Part shown: positions 61,601-64,000 of the stretch, one piece after another
Layout: every line of letters starts with the position of its first letter
Position numbering within the stretch: the stretch's first letter is position 1
Assembly (NCBI GenBank): GCA_958450365.1
Contig: CAUEEP010000729.1
Coordinates: 578,001-642,000, forward strand
Origin: Mesorhabditis belari
Lineage: Eukaryota > Nematoda > Chromadorea > Rhabditida > Rhabditidae
Direction of reading: 5' to 3'
DNA: 64,000 nt
Position numbers and translations under genes: made by a program
The notes under the pieces: generated by a model
Seen by the model: the letters and a program-made list of their open reading frames with translations, nothing else
Database searches by the model: none
Told to the model about the DNA's origin: nothing

Positions 61601-64000
61601 CTGGTTAAAGCTGTAAATATGTTTTATATCTCAAAAGAACACTCATTTTCTCTACTTTAATTTGATACCTAAACAATTAGAAACAAACGTACTACTGCTG
61701 AGATATGAGCGTTTGTTCGAGAGTGAACTTAGACTTGAGTTAATCGACTACACGACGCTCCTATAGGGGGGGTCTTCTATTAGAGCTTTTACGATAATAA
61801 TAATATAATAATAAAGACATAATAATATAAAATTGAATAGACAAACATTGTTGTAGTGACATGAACGGGTTTCATCTTCTCATAAATTTTGAAAGAAAGC
61901 TCGCTTTTCGGGAAATGGTGAAGAACGATTTTCTGAAATATATATTATAGAAAAATGAAGAATTCAGTGCACTAGAAAGGATGTTTAGCAAGATTTAAGC
62001 ACAAAGTACAACGTACAAAGCACACAGTACAAAATACAAAATACAAAGCACAAAGTACAGAGTACAAAGCACAAAGTACACAGTACAAAGTACAGAGTAC
62101 AAAGTACAAAGCACAAAGCTCACTTGCAAGTAGATGGCCGCCGGGTTGACTCGGGTTTTTCCCGAAAGGAGATTCGCGAAATAAGTGAGATATCTGAAAA
62201 GCTTATATAATATTTGCCGTATTCTCGTAGTGCACCGCCGAGCCGAGTTAATGACTATTTTATCGTTTCTAAGTTTTCCCACAAGCTCAACACTCAAATC
62301 CCCCGCTAGAGCTCATCGTTAGCTACATTTTCCGACCCCACATCGATAGGTTCTGATAAGCGGTTCTCGAGATTTCGAGGAATTTAGGCAACGCTCACTA
62401 TTCTAGAAAACTATTGTAATCGTCAACTAACTATCTACCGTAATCGTCAATTAATTAACTAACGTAATCGTCAACTAATTAACTACCGTAATCCAACCGT
62501 CTACATTTAATCAGCTTAATTTTTGTATCATTAGATCAATGATACAAAAATTGTGATCAGATGGAAACTTTGGTAAACGAGAAACGATAGTTTTACAAAA
62601 ATAGATGCATTTTAGAAAAAGCATTCATTGCTCTTATTAATCTTACAAACCTCTTATTGCTTGGTTGCCACTGTGCTCCAACAAATCGATCTGCATAGCG
62701 TTGCATCGAGAAACGCTCCTCCACCGAATCGTCGCTAAAAATTTCGATCTAGACATTTATAATCTATTTATTTAGATATTTATCAATAACCTAATATCAT
62801 CTAATATTTATTTAGATATAAAAATTAGAAGCCTTGAGCCTTCAACAATAAACAATATCAATCAACTCACTTCGCACAGATTGCATTGTAGTGCATGAAG
62901 GCGCAAACGGCGAGCGCAGCTCTTGACGGTTCTCCCTTTGAATGAACAACAATAATATGTGACGGATCACTTGATAACCATTGTTCCCACTGTTTACACA
63001 TCACACATAATCTGCAAGTGATCAATTTCTCTAAATTTGGTTCCTTATCTCTCTAAATTTGTTCCTTAGCTTTCTATATTTGGTTCCTTATCCTTCTAAA
63101 TTTGGTTCCTTATCTCTCTAAATTTGGTTCCCTATTTCTCTAAACTTCATTAGTTATCTCTCTAAACTTGCTGTCTTATTTATCTAGTATTTATCTAGTA
63201 TTTATCAATCAGTTGACTTTGTGAGGTTAACTGAATAGTTTAAAAGCTCTTTAATTGGATTTTTCGTTGTGTAAAGGGTTTAGAAGTGAAAGAATGAGAA
63301 AACAGCTTTTGAGCTTTTGAGCTTTAGCTTTAGCTTTAGCTTTAGCTTTAGCTTTAGCTTTAGCTTTAGCTTTAGCTTTAGCTTTAGCTTTAGCTTTAGC
63401 TTTAGCTTTAGCTTTAGCTTTAGCTTTAGCTTTAGCTTTAGCTTTAGCTTTAGCTTTTAAGCTTTTAAGCTTTTAAGCTTTTAAGCTTTTAGGTAGCTTT
63501 TGAGAAAGGTACCTAAAAGCTTAAAAGTTTAAAAGCTTAAAAGCTAATTTCCCATTCTTTCACTTCTAAAGTTGATAGGTTTTAGAAAACAGAAATAAGA
63601 TTTGACCTGTCAAGTGGCGGTGCAAGTGGTGCTGGCCATCCCATCTCCACTACCGGCGCTCCAAATCGTTGCAGATCGCGTCGAGTTCTTGATACGTTCC
63701 AAATCTATAAACGCTTGAAATAGAAATGATCCAGATGGAATCCTAAGACTGTCTGAGTAAGTTAAAAGATTTTTGTTAGTTTCTGGTTTTTGCATTTAAT
63801 TAGATTGTCAACTAAATAATAAAACTTTTTAGAAAAAGTTGGTTTTAAAAATGATGGCTGAACCAAATTTGATTTAGTTTGATCAAGCTCTAATTCAGAC
63901 TCTTTATCTATCTAAGGTCTTTATCTAATGTAAAGATTATTTAAAATACATTTAGTTTACCTTGAATTGATCAAAATGCTCAGATTTCAGTTGATGCGCG
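16081..64000 (-). CDS. tns-1: Tensin (PTEN-like, C2, SH2 and PTB domains), 5' partial
   Basis: One gene fills the right three quarters of the window. I placed 49 exons, about 2,950 residues; the first exons lie beyond 64000. Tensins sit at integrin adhesions, where they join beta-integrin tails (PTB), phosphotyrosine proteins (SH2) and actin. Domain order seen: pseudo-phosphatase 64000-61847, C2 61261-60456, disordered linker 57673-24304, SH2 23351-19726, PTB 19638-16081. Start and stop of each exon are given in the block entries. Junction phases agree throughout; the only break is a 7-nt extra repeat unit inside the exon at 24304-26449. Introns range from about 40 bp to almost 4 kb and are packed with repeats and tRNA-like sequences. 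The C-terminus, [12 protein letters not shown], ends at the TGA read from 16083 to 16081. Confidence 0.93.
16404..16944 (+). mobile_element. Internally deleted mariner transposon
   Basis: 541 bp with 28 bp terminal inverted repeats differing at one site (TTAGGTTGTCCAATAAATAA at the left), flanked by TA. The left part of the frame (from ATG at about 16565) gives the mariner helix-turn-helix region ([32 protein letters not shown]). After about 16735 another frame gives the C-terminal end ([20 protein letters not shown], stop at 16869). The catalytic DDD centre, about 200 residues, is missing, so this is a non-autonomous deletion derivative. It sits in a tns-1 intron, opposite in strand to tns-1. 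Confidence 0.92.
17412..17472. repeat. Perfect hairpin, 26 bp arms
   Basis: CTTCAGATAAGCTATACAAT at the left and its exact complement at the right with a loop of a few bases. It is followed by a CTTT microsatellite (about 17485-17520). Confidence 0.85.
17885..18268. repeat. TACCGTAACCCTAGGA tandem repeat
   Basis: About 15 degenerate units of 20-30 bp alternating between AGCTACCGTAACCCTAGGA and GTACAGTAACCAAAGGACC. It ends 20 bp from the donor of the PTB exon at 18288. The core TACCGTAACC recurs singly at 9105, 9220 and 9240 and elsewhere. Confidence 0.8.
19090..19290. repeat. CTAAACCTTCT tandem array
   Basis: An 11 bp unit (CTAAACCTTCT and TCTAAGCCTTC variants) repeated about 18 times in a tns-1 intron. 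Confidence 0.85.
19726..23351 (-). CDS. tns-1: tns-1 exons: SH2 domain
   Basis: Exons 23351-23265, 22418-22299, 20454-20390 and 19808-19726. They read [17 protein letters not shown], then [20 protein letters not shown], then [18 protein letters not shown], then [20 protein letters not shown]. The FVVRDS segment carries the arginine that binds phosphotyrosine (FLVRES motif), so binding should be intact. Vertebrate tensins match nearly residue for residue. The domain is spread over introns that hold a tRNA-like sequence, a GGGCCTGGCT array and two kinds of foldback. Confidence 0.95.
19903..20098 (-). tRNA. Two class II tRNA-like sequences in tandem
   Basis: On the minus strand there are two bodies with GGCCGAGTGG D-arms and B-boxes GGTTCGACTCC and GGTTCGACTTC-type. 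The downstream one (about 19903-19990) has an anticodon loop reading CTCAAGC, that is CAA, Leu-like. The other (about 19993-20097) is more degraded. A TACCGTAAATACTC tip of the MITE family lies just beside them at about 19835. Confidence 0.5.
20620..21555. mobile_element. Large foldback element, about 930 bp
   Basis: Arms of about 270 bp. The left arm includes CGCGACGTCGCATTCCAATT and GGGAGCGCCGCGTCGTCGTT; the right arm (21290-21555) is the reverse complement. Between them is a module with ACCAATCTTTATGATTTTGG and its inverse. The module recurs, without the outer arms, at 34340-35050. The arms are strikingly CpG- and CGTCG-rich for this AT-rich region. Confidence 0.85.
21930..22000. repeat. 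AATACGGTTCC repeat, locus 1
   Basis: Several copies of CCAATACGGTTC and CTAATACGGTTCC around a T-run. The same phrase set appears at about 59285-59400. Confidence 0.7.
22161..22232 (-). tRNA. tRNA-like sequence in tns-1 intron
   Basis: The minus strand reads a D-arm GTAGCGCAATCAGAAGCGC and a T-arm GAATCCGGGTTCGAATCCCC; the acceptor ends are poorly paired and the anticodon stem does not close, so isotype is uncertain. Probably a decaying copy. It ends 67 bp from the SH2 exon at 22299. Confidence 0.5.
22857..23188. repeat. GGGCCTGGCT 10 bp tandem array
   Basis: About 32 units of a 10 bp GC-rich repeat (CTGGGCCTGG), with a TTGGCTGGGC variant at the right. It is open in several frames on both strands only because the unit lacks stops. 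It lies 75 bp from the SH2 exon at 23265. GC content is far above the surroundings. Confidence 0.92.
23440..23690. repeat. Dispersed repeat shared with 61540-61800
   Basis: Shared phrases with the 61.5 kb copy, in opposite orientation: GAGAGTGAACTTAG, GATATGAGCGTTT, TACTTTAATTTGATACC and CTAAGCGCTGGTTAAAGCTG (slightly changed). The 61.5 kb copy ends in TTCTATTAGAGCTTTTACG, like the TACCGTAA MITEs, so both are probably MITE fragments. Confidence 0.65.
23895..23968 (+). tRNA. Class II tRNA-like sequence in left foldback arm
   Basis: D-arm GGCCGAGTGGTAGTCGGC and B-box CGAGTTCGAATCC are preserved. The anticodon and variable arms do not fold convincingly. Its mirror copy is at 24008-24090 on the other strand. 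Confidence 0.5.
24008..24090 (-). tRNA. Class II tRNA-like sequence in right foldback arm
   Basis: The mirror of the 23895 copy: minus strand GATGGCCAAGTGGTAGTCGG and TCGAGTTCGAATCCGCAG. A few differences between the two arms show they are diverging. Confidence 0.5.
24304..26449 (-). CDS. tns-1: tns-1 large linker exon C, with frame break
   Basis: One exon of about 2.15 kb. The acceptor CTGTAG ending at 26450 keeps phase with 29840, and the donor GTTTGT follows 24304. Upstream half: Ser/Lys/Glu-rich, becoming [10 protein letters not shown] and then [14 protein letters not shown]. At about 25590-25607 a 7-nt partial unit shifts the frame; the other frame then continues [31 protein letters not shown] and on to the end ([11 protein letters not shown]). 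Removing the 7 nt makes the exon one open frame and makes both flanking phases agree. An ATG at 26618 with an in-frame stop just upstream could be an alternative first exon of a short isoform. Confidence 0.75.
26690..26790. repeat. GATTCAGCTTCA short tandem array
   Basis: AGATTCAGCTTC units (12 bp), with a longer duplicated phrase AGTAGTTGAATGAAAGATT. A related run of CTATTCAGCTCTTCAG lies at 27065-27140 in the same intron. Confidence 0.75.
27869..28356 (+). tRNA. Cluster of three tandem tRNA-like units
   Basis: Bodies at 27869-27972 (disrupted by an internal duplication), 28108-28180 and 28283-28355. Common features: A-box TGGTGTAATGGTTAGCAC, B-box GGGTTCGAGTCC. In the last two the anticodon loop reads CTGGTAA, giving GGT, which eukaryotic Thr tRNAs do not normally use. 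Each body is embedded in a repeat of about 175 bp that also contains CGAGACCTCTCGTC(C/T)AGAGAGG (a hairpin, split here) and GAAGCAAGGGCGATCAA. I regard these as tRNA-derived repeats; some could be transcribed. Confidence 0.6.
29140..29208 (+). tRNA. tRNA-like sequence
   Basis: GGTGATGGCCGAGTGGATAG (D-arm) and GCGGGTTCGATCCCTG (T-arm). The stem GGGCT/AGCTC encloses TGGCGCA, which lacks the universal T33, so it is probably not functional. Confidence 0.45.
29225..29488. repeat. CCTTCCTTTCCTTCTT pyrimidine array
   Basis: Tandem 16-17 bp units; all pyrimidine on the plus strand. It directly follows the tRNA-like sequence at 29140 and is followed by one in reverse orientation at 29541. Open frames on both strands are low-complexity. 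Confidence 0.9.
29541..29614 (-). tRNA. tRNA-like sequence, reverse orientation
   Basis: The minus strand reads GTCGTTGTCTAGTGGATAAC and AGGATCGATCCCCGATCC. The arms are recognisable but the anticodon arm is poor. Confidence 0.45.
29840..40914 (-). CDS. tns-1: tns-1 linker exons, part 3 (15 small exons)
   Basis: Exons 40914-40828, 40207-40153, 39701-39644, 39015-38914, 38418-38333, 37561-37457, 34188-34084, 33636-33538, 31481-31455, 31294-31223, 30528-30469, 30228-30133, 30072-30008 and 29907-29840, with phases that join. The exon at 40153 uses an inner acceptor (ACTTTAG) because the outer one would bring a stop. Motifs include [29 protein letters not shown] (helical), [16 protein letters not shown] (SH3-ligand type) and SRRSSLNSV. 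The 27-nt exon at 31455 is a microexon of nine codons. My count for this block is 14 certain exons; one further small exon may be hidden in the longer introns. Confidence 0.75.
30290..30415. repeat. CTCTATATCAAG 12 bp array
   Basis: About nine units of AAGCTCTATATC with ATACC variants, in a 240 bp tns-1 intron. Preceded by AATCTAGAGTTA copies. Confidence 0.85.
30865..31075. repeat. TGTACTGTAGCT array
   Basis: Twelve-base unit TGTACTGTAGCT with a GTAGCTTGGCT variant, forming a higher-order repeat of about 50 bp. Confidence 0.85.
31130..31205. mobile_element. GTGCACT palindromic element, half copy
   Basis: TTTCAGTGCACTAGAGGGC, then GCGTTTAGAAGATT and CACAAAGTAC. It overlaps the left side of tns-1 intron sequence beside exon 31223. 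Confidence 0.6.
31715..32055. repeat. AGCTCTGATCT / AGCTCTAGTCT 11 bp array
   Basis: About 30 units of 11 bp of the form AGCTCTRRYCT, in mixed order. Each unit junction gives CTAGCT. Confidence 0.9.
32335..32430. repeat. GAAGAGGGGAA purine array
   Basis: Eleven-base purine units; open frames on the other strand are low-complexity Phe/Ser/Leu/Pro. Confidence 0.85.
32690..33165 (+). tRNA. Three tandem tRNA-like units, Val/Ile-type anticodons
   Basis: Bodies at about 32774-32846, 32932-32996 and 33087-33158, each with GTAGCTCATTGGTAAAGC and a GGTTCGAATCC-type B-box. Anticodon loops read CTGACAA (GAC, Val-like), CTGATAA (GAT, Ile-like) and CTGACAA (GAC). The units are about 155 bp long and carry the flank GGCTAGATAAGGCTTACTGA. 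The first unit has a damaged T-arm and the second a truncated 3' end; the third is the most complete. Confidence 0.6.
33168..33240 (-). tRNA. tRNA-like sequence in reverse orientation
   Basis: The minus strand reads GTAGTTCATTGGTAGAGCGT and CCGGTTCGAATCTAGACG. It faces the third Val-like unit with almost no gap, so the two could form a long hairpin. Confidence 0.5.
33714..34052. repeat. CAACTGCTGACA 12 bp array
   Basis: CAACTGCTGACA and CAACAGCTGACA units plus shorter ones. CAGCTG is an E-box palindrome, present many times. Ends about 30 bp before tns-1 exon 34084. Confidence 0.9.
34335..35050. repeat. Repeat module shared with the 20.6-21.6 kb foldback
   Basis: Contains repeated inverted pairs of ACCAATCTTTATGATTTTGG, the phrase GTGCTAGACCCAGCTAAATC in both orientations, and GTAGCCACCGCCCAACCC twice. 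Compared with 20840-21330 it is an enlarged, rearranged copy without the CGTCG-rich arms. Confidence 0.8.
35485..35640. repeat. GAAGAAAGG purine array
   Basis: Purine-only units of GGGAAGAAA and GGAAAGAAG. Four overlapping open frames here, on both strands, are low-complexity. Further AAAGAAAGAAAG stretches run to 35800. Confidence 0.85.
36062..36512 (+). tRNA. Cluster of three tandem tRNA-like units
   Basis: Bodies at about 36063-36143 (internal duplication of the anticodon half), 36290-36363 and 36439-36511. They belong to the same family as 27869-28356: TGGTGTAATGGTTAGCAC, GGTCTCGGGTTCGAGTCCCG and the 5' flank GAAGCAAGG. Anticodon loops read CTGGCAA (GGC) in the second and CTGGTAA (GGT) in the third. 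The stretch around 36185-36255 repeats the flank CCAGGCCTATAAATCGAGAC. Confidence 0.6.
36925..37345. repeat. Foldback element, about 420 bp
   Basis: Arms of about 120 bp: CATCAAGTATTTAGTATCAT, GCAGAATCATTAATAATTAT and TTGATAAAAAGAAAAAAAAT at the left, complement at 37165-37275. The outer tips carry AGCCGATTATGAATG against CATTCATAATCGGCT. The left tip has a GATTATGAAT microsatellite. Confidence 0.8.
37655..38005. repeat. Foldback element, about 350 bp
   Basis: Arms of about 130 bp: AAGACCTATAACTTTGT, AGAGACAAGATTTTCTCTAA and CATTCGAAAGAGAACATTTC at the left; the complement is at 37880-38003. The loop is about 90 bp. It starts about 95 bp from tns-1 exon 37457-37561. Confidence 0.85.
38546..38616 (-). 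tRNA. tRNA-like, anticodon GAT (Ile-type)
   Basis: The minus strand folds well: the acceptor pairs at 6 of 7 positions, the D-arm is GCTCAGTGGTAGAGC, the anticodon loop GTGATAA, and the T-arm closes at 4 of 5 positions. GAT is unusual for a eukaryotic cytosolic Ile tRNA (AAT expected). This is one of the best-preserved bodies in the window. Confidence 0.6.
38716..38784 (+). tRNA. tRNA-like sequence
   Basis: CGCCGTGGCTCAGTGGGAAC and GGTCCGGGTTCGACTCCCC. A perfect stem GCGCT/AGCGC encloses TGGCTAC, without T33, so it is doubtful as a working tRNA. It lies 100 bp from 38546 in opposite orientation. Confidence 0.45.
39830..40060 (-). tRNA. tRNA-like sequence split by a G26-A20 tract
   Basis: On the minus strand a 5' half (about 40060-40015, GGTGACCTAGTGGATAGTGA with a possible stem around GTGTCT) and a 3' half (about 39860-39830, CGGGTTCGATCCCCGAG) flank about 150 bp that contain 26 G (39919-39944) followed by 20 A (39945-39964). 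The split may be a tRNA with an insertion, or an assembly artefact around the homopolymers. Confidence 0.35.
40264..40587 (+). tRNA. Two tandem tRNA-like units
   Basis: Bodies at 40264-40336 and 40514-40587, the same family as 27.9 and 36.1 kb. The first has loop CTAGTAA (AGT, which is the normal Thr anticodon), the second is distorted. The flank GCCTATAAGTCGAGACGTCTC sits between them. Confidence 0.6.
41278..41349 (-). tRNA. tRNA-Lys (CTT), possibly decayed
   Basis: The minus strand gives a 72-nt body with D-arm GCTCAGCCGGTAGAGC, anticodon loop CTCTTAA (CTT, Lys), and T-arm GCGGGTTCGACCCCTGC. Acceptor pairing holds in 5 of 7 positions. A truncated copy of its 5' half lies at about 41430-41470. 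Confidence 0.65.
41487..41592. mobile_element. GTGCACT palindromic element, copy beside exon B
   Basis: CTAGCGCACTGAATTCC at the left, AATGAATTTAGGGCAC and GAGCACAAAGTAC at the right. It ends about 20 bp from the donor of tns-1 exon B. Confidence 0.7.
41613..43034 (-). CDS. tns-1: tns-1 large linker exon B (1,422 nt)
   Basis: About 473 codons. The frame continues up to 43057, where a second acceptor (TTTAG) lies, but only the acceptor ending at 43035 (TTTCCTAG) keeps phase with the upstream exon at 44978. The donor GTGAGT follows position 41613. The sequence is Ser/Tyr/Gln/Asn-rich with a repeated motif of the form YQ-x-GPGYG or YQN (for example [20 protein letters not shown]), which offers many tyrosines for phosphorylation. 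No folded domain is seen. Confidence 0.83.
43075..43280. repeat. AGAAGCTAAAAG 12 bp array
   Basis: About 17 units of AAAAGAAGCTAA/AAAAGATGATA immediately upstream of exon B's acceptors. Confidence 0.9.
43448..43565. mobile_element. GTGCACT palindromic element, full copy
   Basis: ACTTTGTGCTTAAAAGTGAG and TTTCTAGTGTATTGAATTCC at the left; TTTGTTTACATTGAAGCACA and AAGTAC at the right. Confidence 0.75.
43855..44335. repeat. C-rich CCTGGACC repeat region
   Basis: Degenerate units such as CCTACCCTGGACC and CAGCCTAGCTTGGACC, plus a direct duplication of about 75 bp at 44150-44220 and 44225-44290. It is markedly C-rich on the plus strand. Open frames on both strands are not supported by any splice or family signal. 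Confidence 0.8.
44978..46934 (-). CDS. tns-1: tns-1 linker exons, part 2
   Basis: Exons 46934-46842, 46400-46309, 46269-46150, 45787-45739 and 45039-44978. Reads include [51 protein letters not shown] and [16 protein letters not shown]. Phases join from one to the next. No domain is recognised. Confidence 0.78.
45080..45715. repeat. Foldback complex with a 19 bp perfect hairpin
   Basis: Outer arms: TGGTTATCTCCCCTTCAC (about 45110) against GAAGGGAGATAACCCA (about 45675). Inside are a hairpin AGAACGATTGCAATAGTTT (45240-45283), a third copy of its arm at 45355, and ACCTATGAAGAG with its complement. The segment 45482-45605 is a TCTTCTAGATTTCC array. Confidence 0.7.
46448..46625. repeat. TATTTAGAAGTCTAA 15-16 bp array
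   Basis: About 11 units of CTATTTAGAAGTCTAA just upstream of tns-1 exon 46309-46400 in transcript order. The open frame across it is low-complexity Phe/Arg/Ser/Leu. Confidence 0.9.
47203..48459 (-). CDS. tns-1: tns-1 large linker exon A (1,257 nt)
   Basis: A single open exon of 419 codons, phase 0 at both ends, joined to 51805 upstream and 46934 downstream. It is rich in Pro, Ser, Arg and Glu, and contains [13 protein letters not shown] and [16 protein letters not shown], likely SH3 or EVH1 ligands, and several basic-Ser stretches ([14 protein letters not shown]). No folded domain is visible. The extra open frames on the opposite strand are shadows of its biased codons. Confidence 0.85.
48460..51804. 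other. Long tns-1 intron without recognised gene
   Basis: The intron between exons 51805 and 48459, 3.3 kb. A diverged GTGCACT palindromic element lies at 51470-51545 (ACTTTGTGCTCAATGTAAAC, TTTCTGGCGCACTGGATCC). The stretch 50480-50760 is a degenerate run of GGCTAGACTGGGTCA-like phrases. I see no coding exon, tRNA or clear foldback in the rest. Confidence 0.55.
51805..57673 (-). CDS. tns-1: tns-1 exons: proline-rich linker, part 1
   Basis: Exons 57673-57576, 56530-56417, 54363-54263, 53709-53661, 53272-53139, 53066-52958, 52144-52037 and 51930-51805; all phases join. The chain is low in hydrophobic residues and should be disordered. [14 protein letters not shown] (54.3 kb exon) is a good SH3-ligand motif, and QPKKPPPRR (53.0 kb) another. 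The exon at 56530-56417 has a weak acceptor (CTCAAAG) and is open in all three minus-strand frames, so it is the least certain; I chose the frame that joins both neighbours. Confidence 0.78.
52470..52530. repeat. TCATTTGA short array
   Basis: Six or so copies of TCATTTGATCATTTG, a palindromic 9-mer unit. Confidence 0.8.
53335..53480. mobile_element. GTGCACT palindromic element, diverged full copy
   Basis: AAAACACATCCTTTCTGGTA at the left, GAAAGGGTGCGTTTACATGT and GCACAAAATAC at the right. Confidence 0.6.
53765..54235. repeat. Foldback region, about 450 bp
   Basis: Arms: TACTTTGGTGATTGGGAGAG, TTTTATCCTGGC and CTAGAGTAATCAAATATGC at the left (53835-53955), matched by AGCATATTTGATTACTCCAG and GGCAGGATAAAAGTGG at the right (54110-54205). 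The phrase GTAATCAAATA also appears in the 13.1-14.2 kb complex. Confidence 0.7.
54364..56416. other. tns-1 intron, AT-rich, no recognised gene
   Basis: Apart from the AGCTTGAT array at its start, I see AT-rich sequence with short A/G-rich runs (GAAGAATTGAAGAAA at 55825-55875) and GTTAACAATAAA copies (56045-56145). The small open frame at 55456-55692 lacks features of a gene. Confidence 0.5.
54590..54710. repeat. TTGATTAGCTTGATAAGC array
   Basis: Short AGCTTGAT units running into their own inverse AGCTTATCAAGC, so the array can fold. Confidence 0.8.
57722..58172. mobile_element. TACCGTAAATACTG-ended MITE (copy 2)
   Basis: 451 bp. TACCGTAAATACTGTAATAG at the left, complement at the right. 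It has the same internal hairpin modules as copy 1 (GTATCAAAAAATAGCTG, ACCAGTGTCGAGAAAAA), but a different arrangement. The left end lies 48 bp upstream of a tns-1 acceptor. Confidence 0.85.
58425..59060 (+). pseudogene. Tc1-like transposase relic
   Basis: Broken frames of a Tc1-family transposase: [15 protein letters not shown] (about 58460), [19 protein letters not shown] (about 58610), [20 protein letters not shown] (about 58690), then [20 protein letters not shown] (58917-58976) with the first catalytic Asp of the DDE motif. A putative intron (GTTTGT to TCTAG, about 58872-58914) lies before it. Frame changes and stops show it is dead. No terminal repeats were recognised. It is in a tns-1 intron on the opposite strand. 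Confidence 0.85.
59285..59400. repeat. AATACGGTTCC repeat, locus 2
   Basis: TTCCAATACGATTCC and TTCCAATACGGTTC units with the T-run and CTAATACGGTTCCAATACGG, as at 21930-22000. Confidence 0.75.
59780..59930. mobile_element. GTGCACT palindromic element, diverged copy
   Basis: TACTTTGTGCTCAATTTGTT at the left, TTTTAGTGCGCTAGAATGG and TTTAAGCACAAGG at the right; the middle holds CATTCTCTTG repeats. Confidence 0.6.
59985..60240 (+). mobile_element. One-armed tRNA-bearing element
   Basis: Arm at about 59990-60090: TTAGACGCAGAATTTGATGC, TGATTCCGAGTACG, CTGTCAAGAGTTATAAGCG and TTTAAAGTTTG, the same family as 5911 and 23735. A tRNA-like sequence follows at 60168-60236. No inverted second arm was found. 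Confidence 0.65.
60168..60236 (+). tRNA. tRNA-like, anticodon position TTA
   Basis: AGCCTTGGCGGAGCGGTACA (D-arm) and a stem CGCTC/GAGCG with loop GTTTACA, which would place TTA in the anticodon. The T-arm TTTTGATCC has lost the TTCGA form. The gene is probably dead; if active it would read the UAA stop codon. Confidence 0.4.
60300..60412. repeat. TTGGCTTTAGCTA 14 bp array
   Basis: Eight units of GGCTTTAGCTATT, perfect apart from the last. Confidence 0.9.
60456..61261 (-). CDS. tns-1: tns-1 exons: C2 domain
   Basis: Exons 61261-61178, 60748-60633 and 60590-60456. They read [14 protein letters not shown], then [19 protein letters not shown], then [15 protein letters not shown] and SYENFEEPE. 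This is the C2 domain that follows the phosphatase fold in PTEN and tensin and binds membrane lipids in PTEN. The 61178 donor (GTTTGT) is the one that keeps phase with the next exon. The intron between 61178 and 60748 holds a 23 bp tandem array. Confidence 0.88.
60790..61075. repeat. GATGGTTTAAGCTGGCTTTCCTT 23 bp array
   Basis: About 12 units with small changes (one unit lacks GTTTA). It lies in the intron between the two C2 exons. Confidence 0.9.
61540..61800. repeat. MITE fragment related to 23440-23690
   Basis: Shares GATATGAGCGTTT, GAGAGTGAACTTAG and TTTAATTTGATACC with the 23.5 kb copy. It carries a further part ending GGGGTCTTCTATTAGAGC and TTTTACG. A GAAAAATGATGAAAAATCG hairpin lies at its left end. 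Confidence 0.65.
61847..64000 (-). CDS. tns-1: tns-1 exons: PTEN-like pseudophosphatase domain
   Basis: Exons in transcript order: >64000-63961, 63704-63607, 63011-62871, 62734-62651, 62193-62124 and 61932-61847. They give [13 protein letters not shown], then [12 protein letters not shown], matching the tensin motif of a Gly-Trp-Pro followed by a Pro-rich turn. Next come [19 protein letters not shown] and the P-loop HSKGEPSR. An active phosphatase needs HCxxGxxR; here the cysteine is serine while the Gly and Arg are kept, so catalysis should be lost. The later exons read [35 protein letters not shown] and [12 protein letters not shown], all in the order seen in vertebrate tensin. The part before AHQLKS is outside the window. 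Confidence 0.92.
61955..62120. repeat. GTGCACT element followed by an AGTACAAAGCACA array
   Basis: GAATTCAGTGCACTAGAAAG, then GCACAAAGTACA. The terminal phrase of the element (AGCACAAAGTAC) continues as a tandem array of about 13 copies up to 62118, next to exon 62124. Confidence 0.8.
63020..63195. repeat. AAATTTGGTTCCTTATCTCTCT array
   Basis: About 21 bp unit, six copies, decaying to the right, right after the phosphatase P-loop exon in plus coordinates. Confidence 0.85.
63318..63495. repeat. AGCTTT hexamer satellite
   Basis: About 25 perfect AGCTTT copies, then TTTAAGC copies, and a partly inverted tail at 63500-63545. It resembles but is not the nematode telomere hexamer TTAGGC. Confidence 0.9.

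Noticed and set aside
63318..63495. Interstitial telomere-like repeat
   Set aside because: The hexamer is AGCTTT, not the nematode TTAGGC; it is one more local intron satellite.

Overview
This window is nuclear DNA from an animal, most probably a free-living rhabditid-type nematode. The evidence is AT-rich sequence, many 40-90 bp introns with nematode splice sites (donors such as GTAAGT or GTTTGT, acceptors TTTCAG or TTTTAG), acceptor-like sites placed directly before start codons as expected for spliced-leader trans-splicing, mariner and Tc1-like elements, and many small palindromic elements with TACCGTAA ends. The species cannot be named from the sequence.

Layout: (1) 1-1593, plus strand, the last 11 exons of a sorting nexin 1 orthologue (snx-1). 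(2) 1594-6393, intergenic, with a 56-60 bp minisatellite, long inverted repeats, a mariner-type MITE sitting inside a TTTCATTCTA tandem array, and a foldback element carrying a tRNA-like sequence. (3) 6398-9432, plus strand, a seven-exon bZIP transcription factor of the CES-2/PAR/NFIL3 kind. (4) 10766-13067, minus strand, a complete ten-exon RRS1 ribosome-biogenesis gene (rrbs-1), convergent with the bZIP gene. (5) 13.1-16.0 kb, nested foldback elements. (6) 16081 to beyond 64000, minus strand, one giant tensin gene (tns-1). I could place 49 exons, nearly all with matching splice phases: PTEN-like phosphatase domain (63.0-61.8 kb), C2 domain (61.3-60.4 kb), a long disordered linker with three very large exons, SH2 domain (23.4-19.7 kb) and PTB domain (19.6-16.1 kb). 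The first exons lie outside the window.

Function: the genes are not an operon. They cover endosomal retromer sorting (SNX1), transcription (bZIP), 60S subunit assembly (RRS1) and actin-integrin linkage at adhesions (tensin). The tensin phosphatase loop reads HSKGEPSR, with serine in place of the catalytic cysteine, so it is predicted to be a pseudophosphatase. One giant linker exon has a 7-nt extra partial repeat unit that breaks its frame.

Non-coding content is the most unusual part. The tensin introns hold about 20 tRNA-like sequences, some in tandem units and some embedded in the arms of foldback elements; more than ten copies of one palindromic element with a core resembling CTAGTGCACTGAATTC; a deleted mariner; a Tc1-like relic; two copies of a TACCGTAAATACTG-ended MITE with internal hairpins; and a different private tandem repeat in nearly every longer intron.
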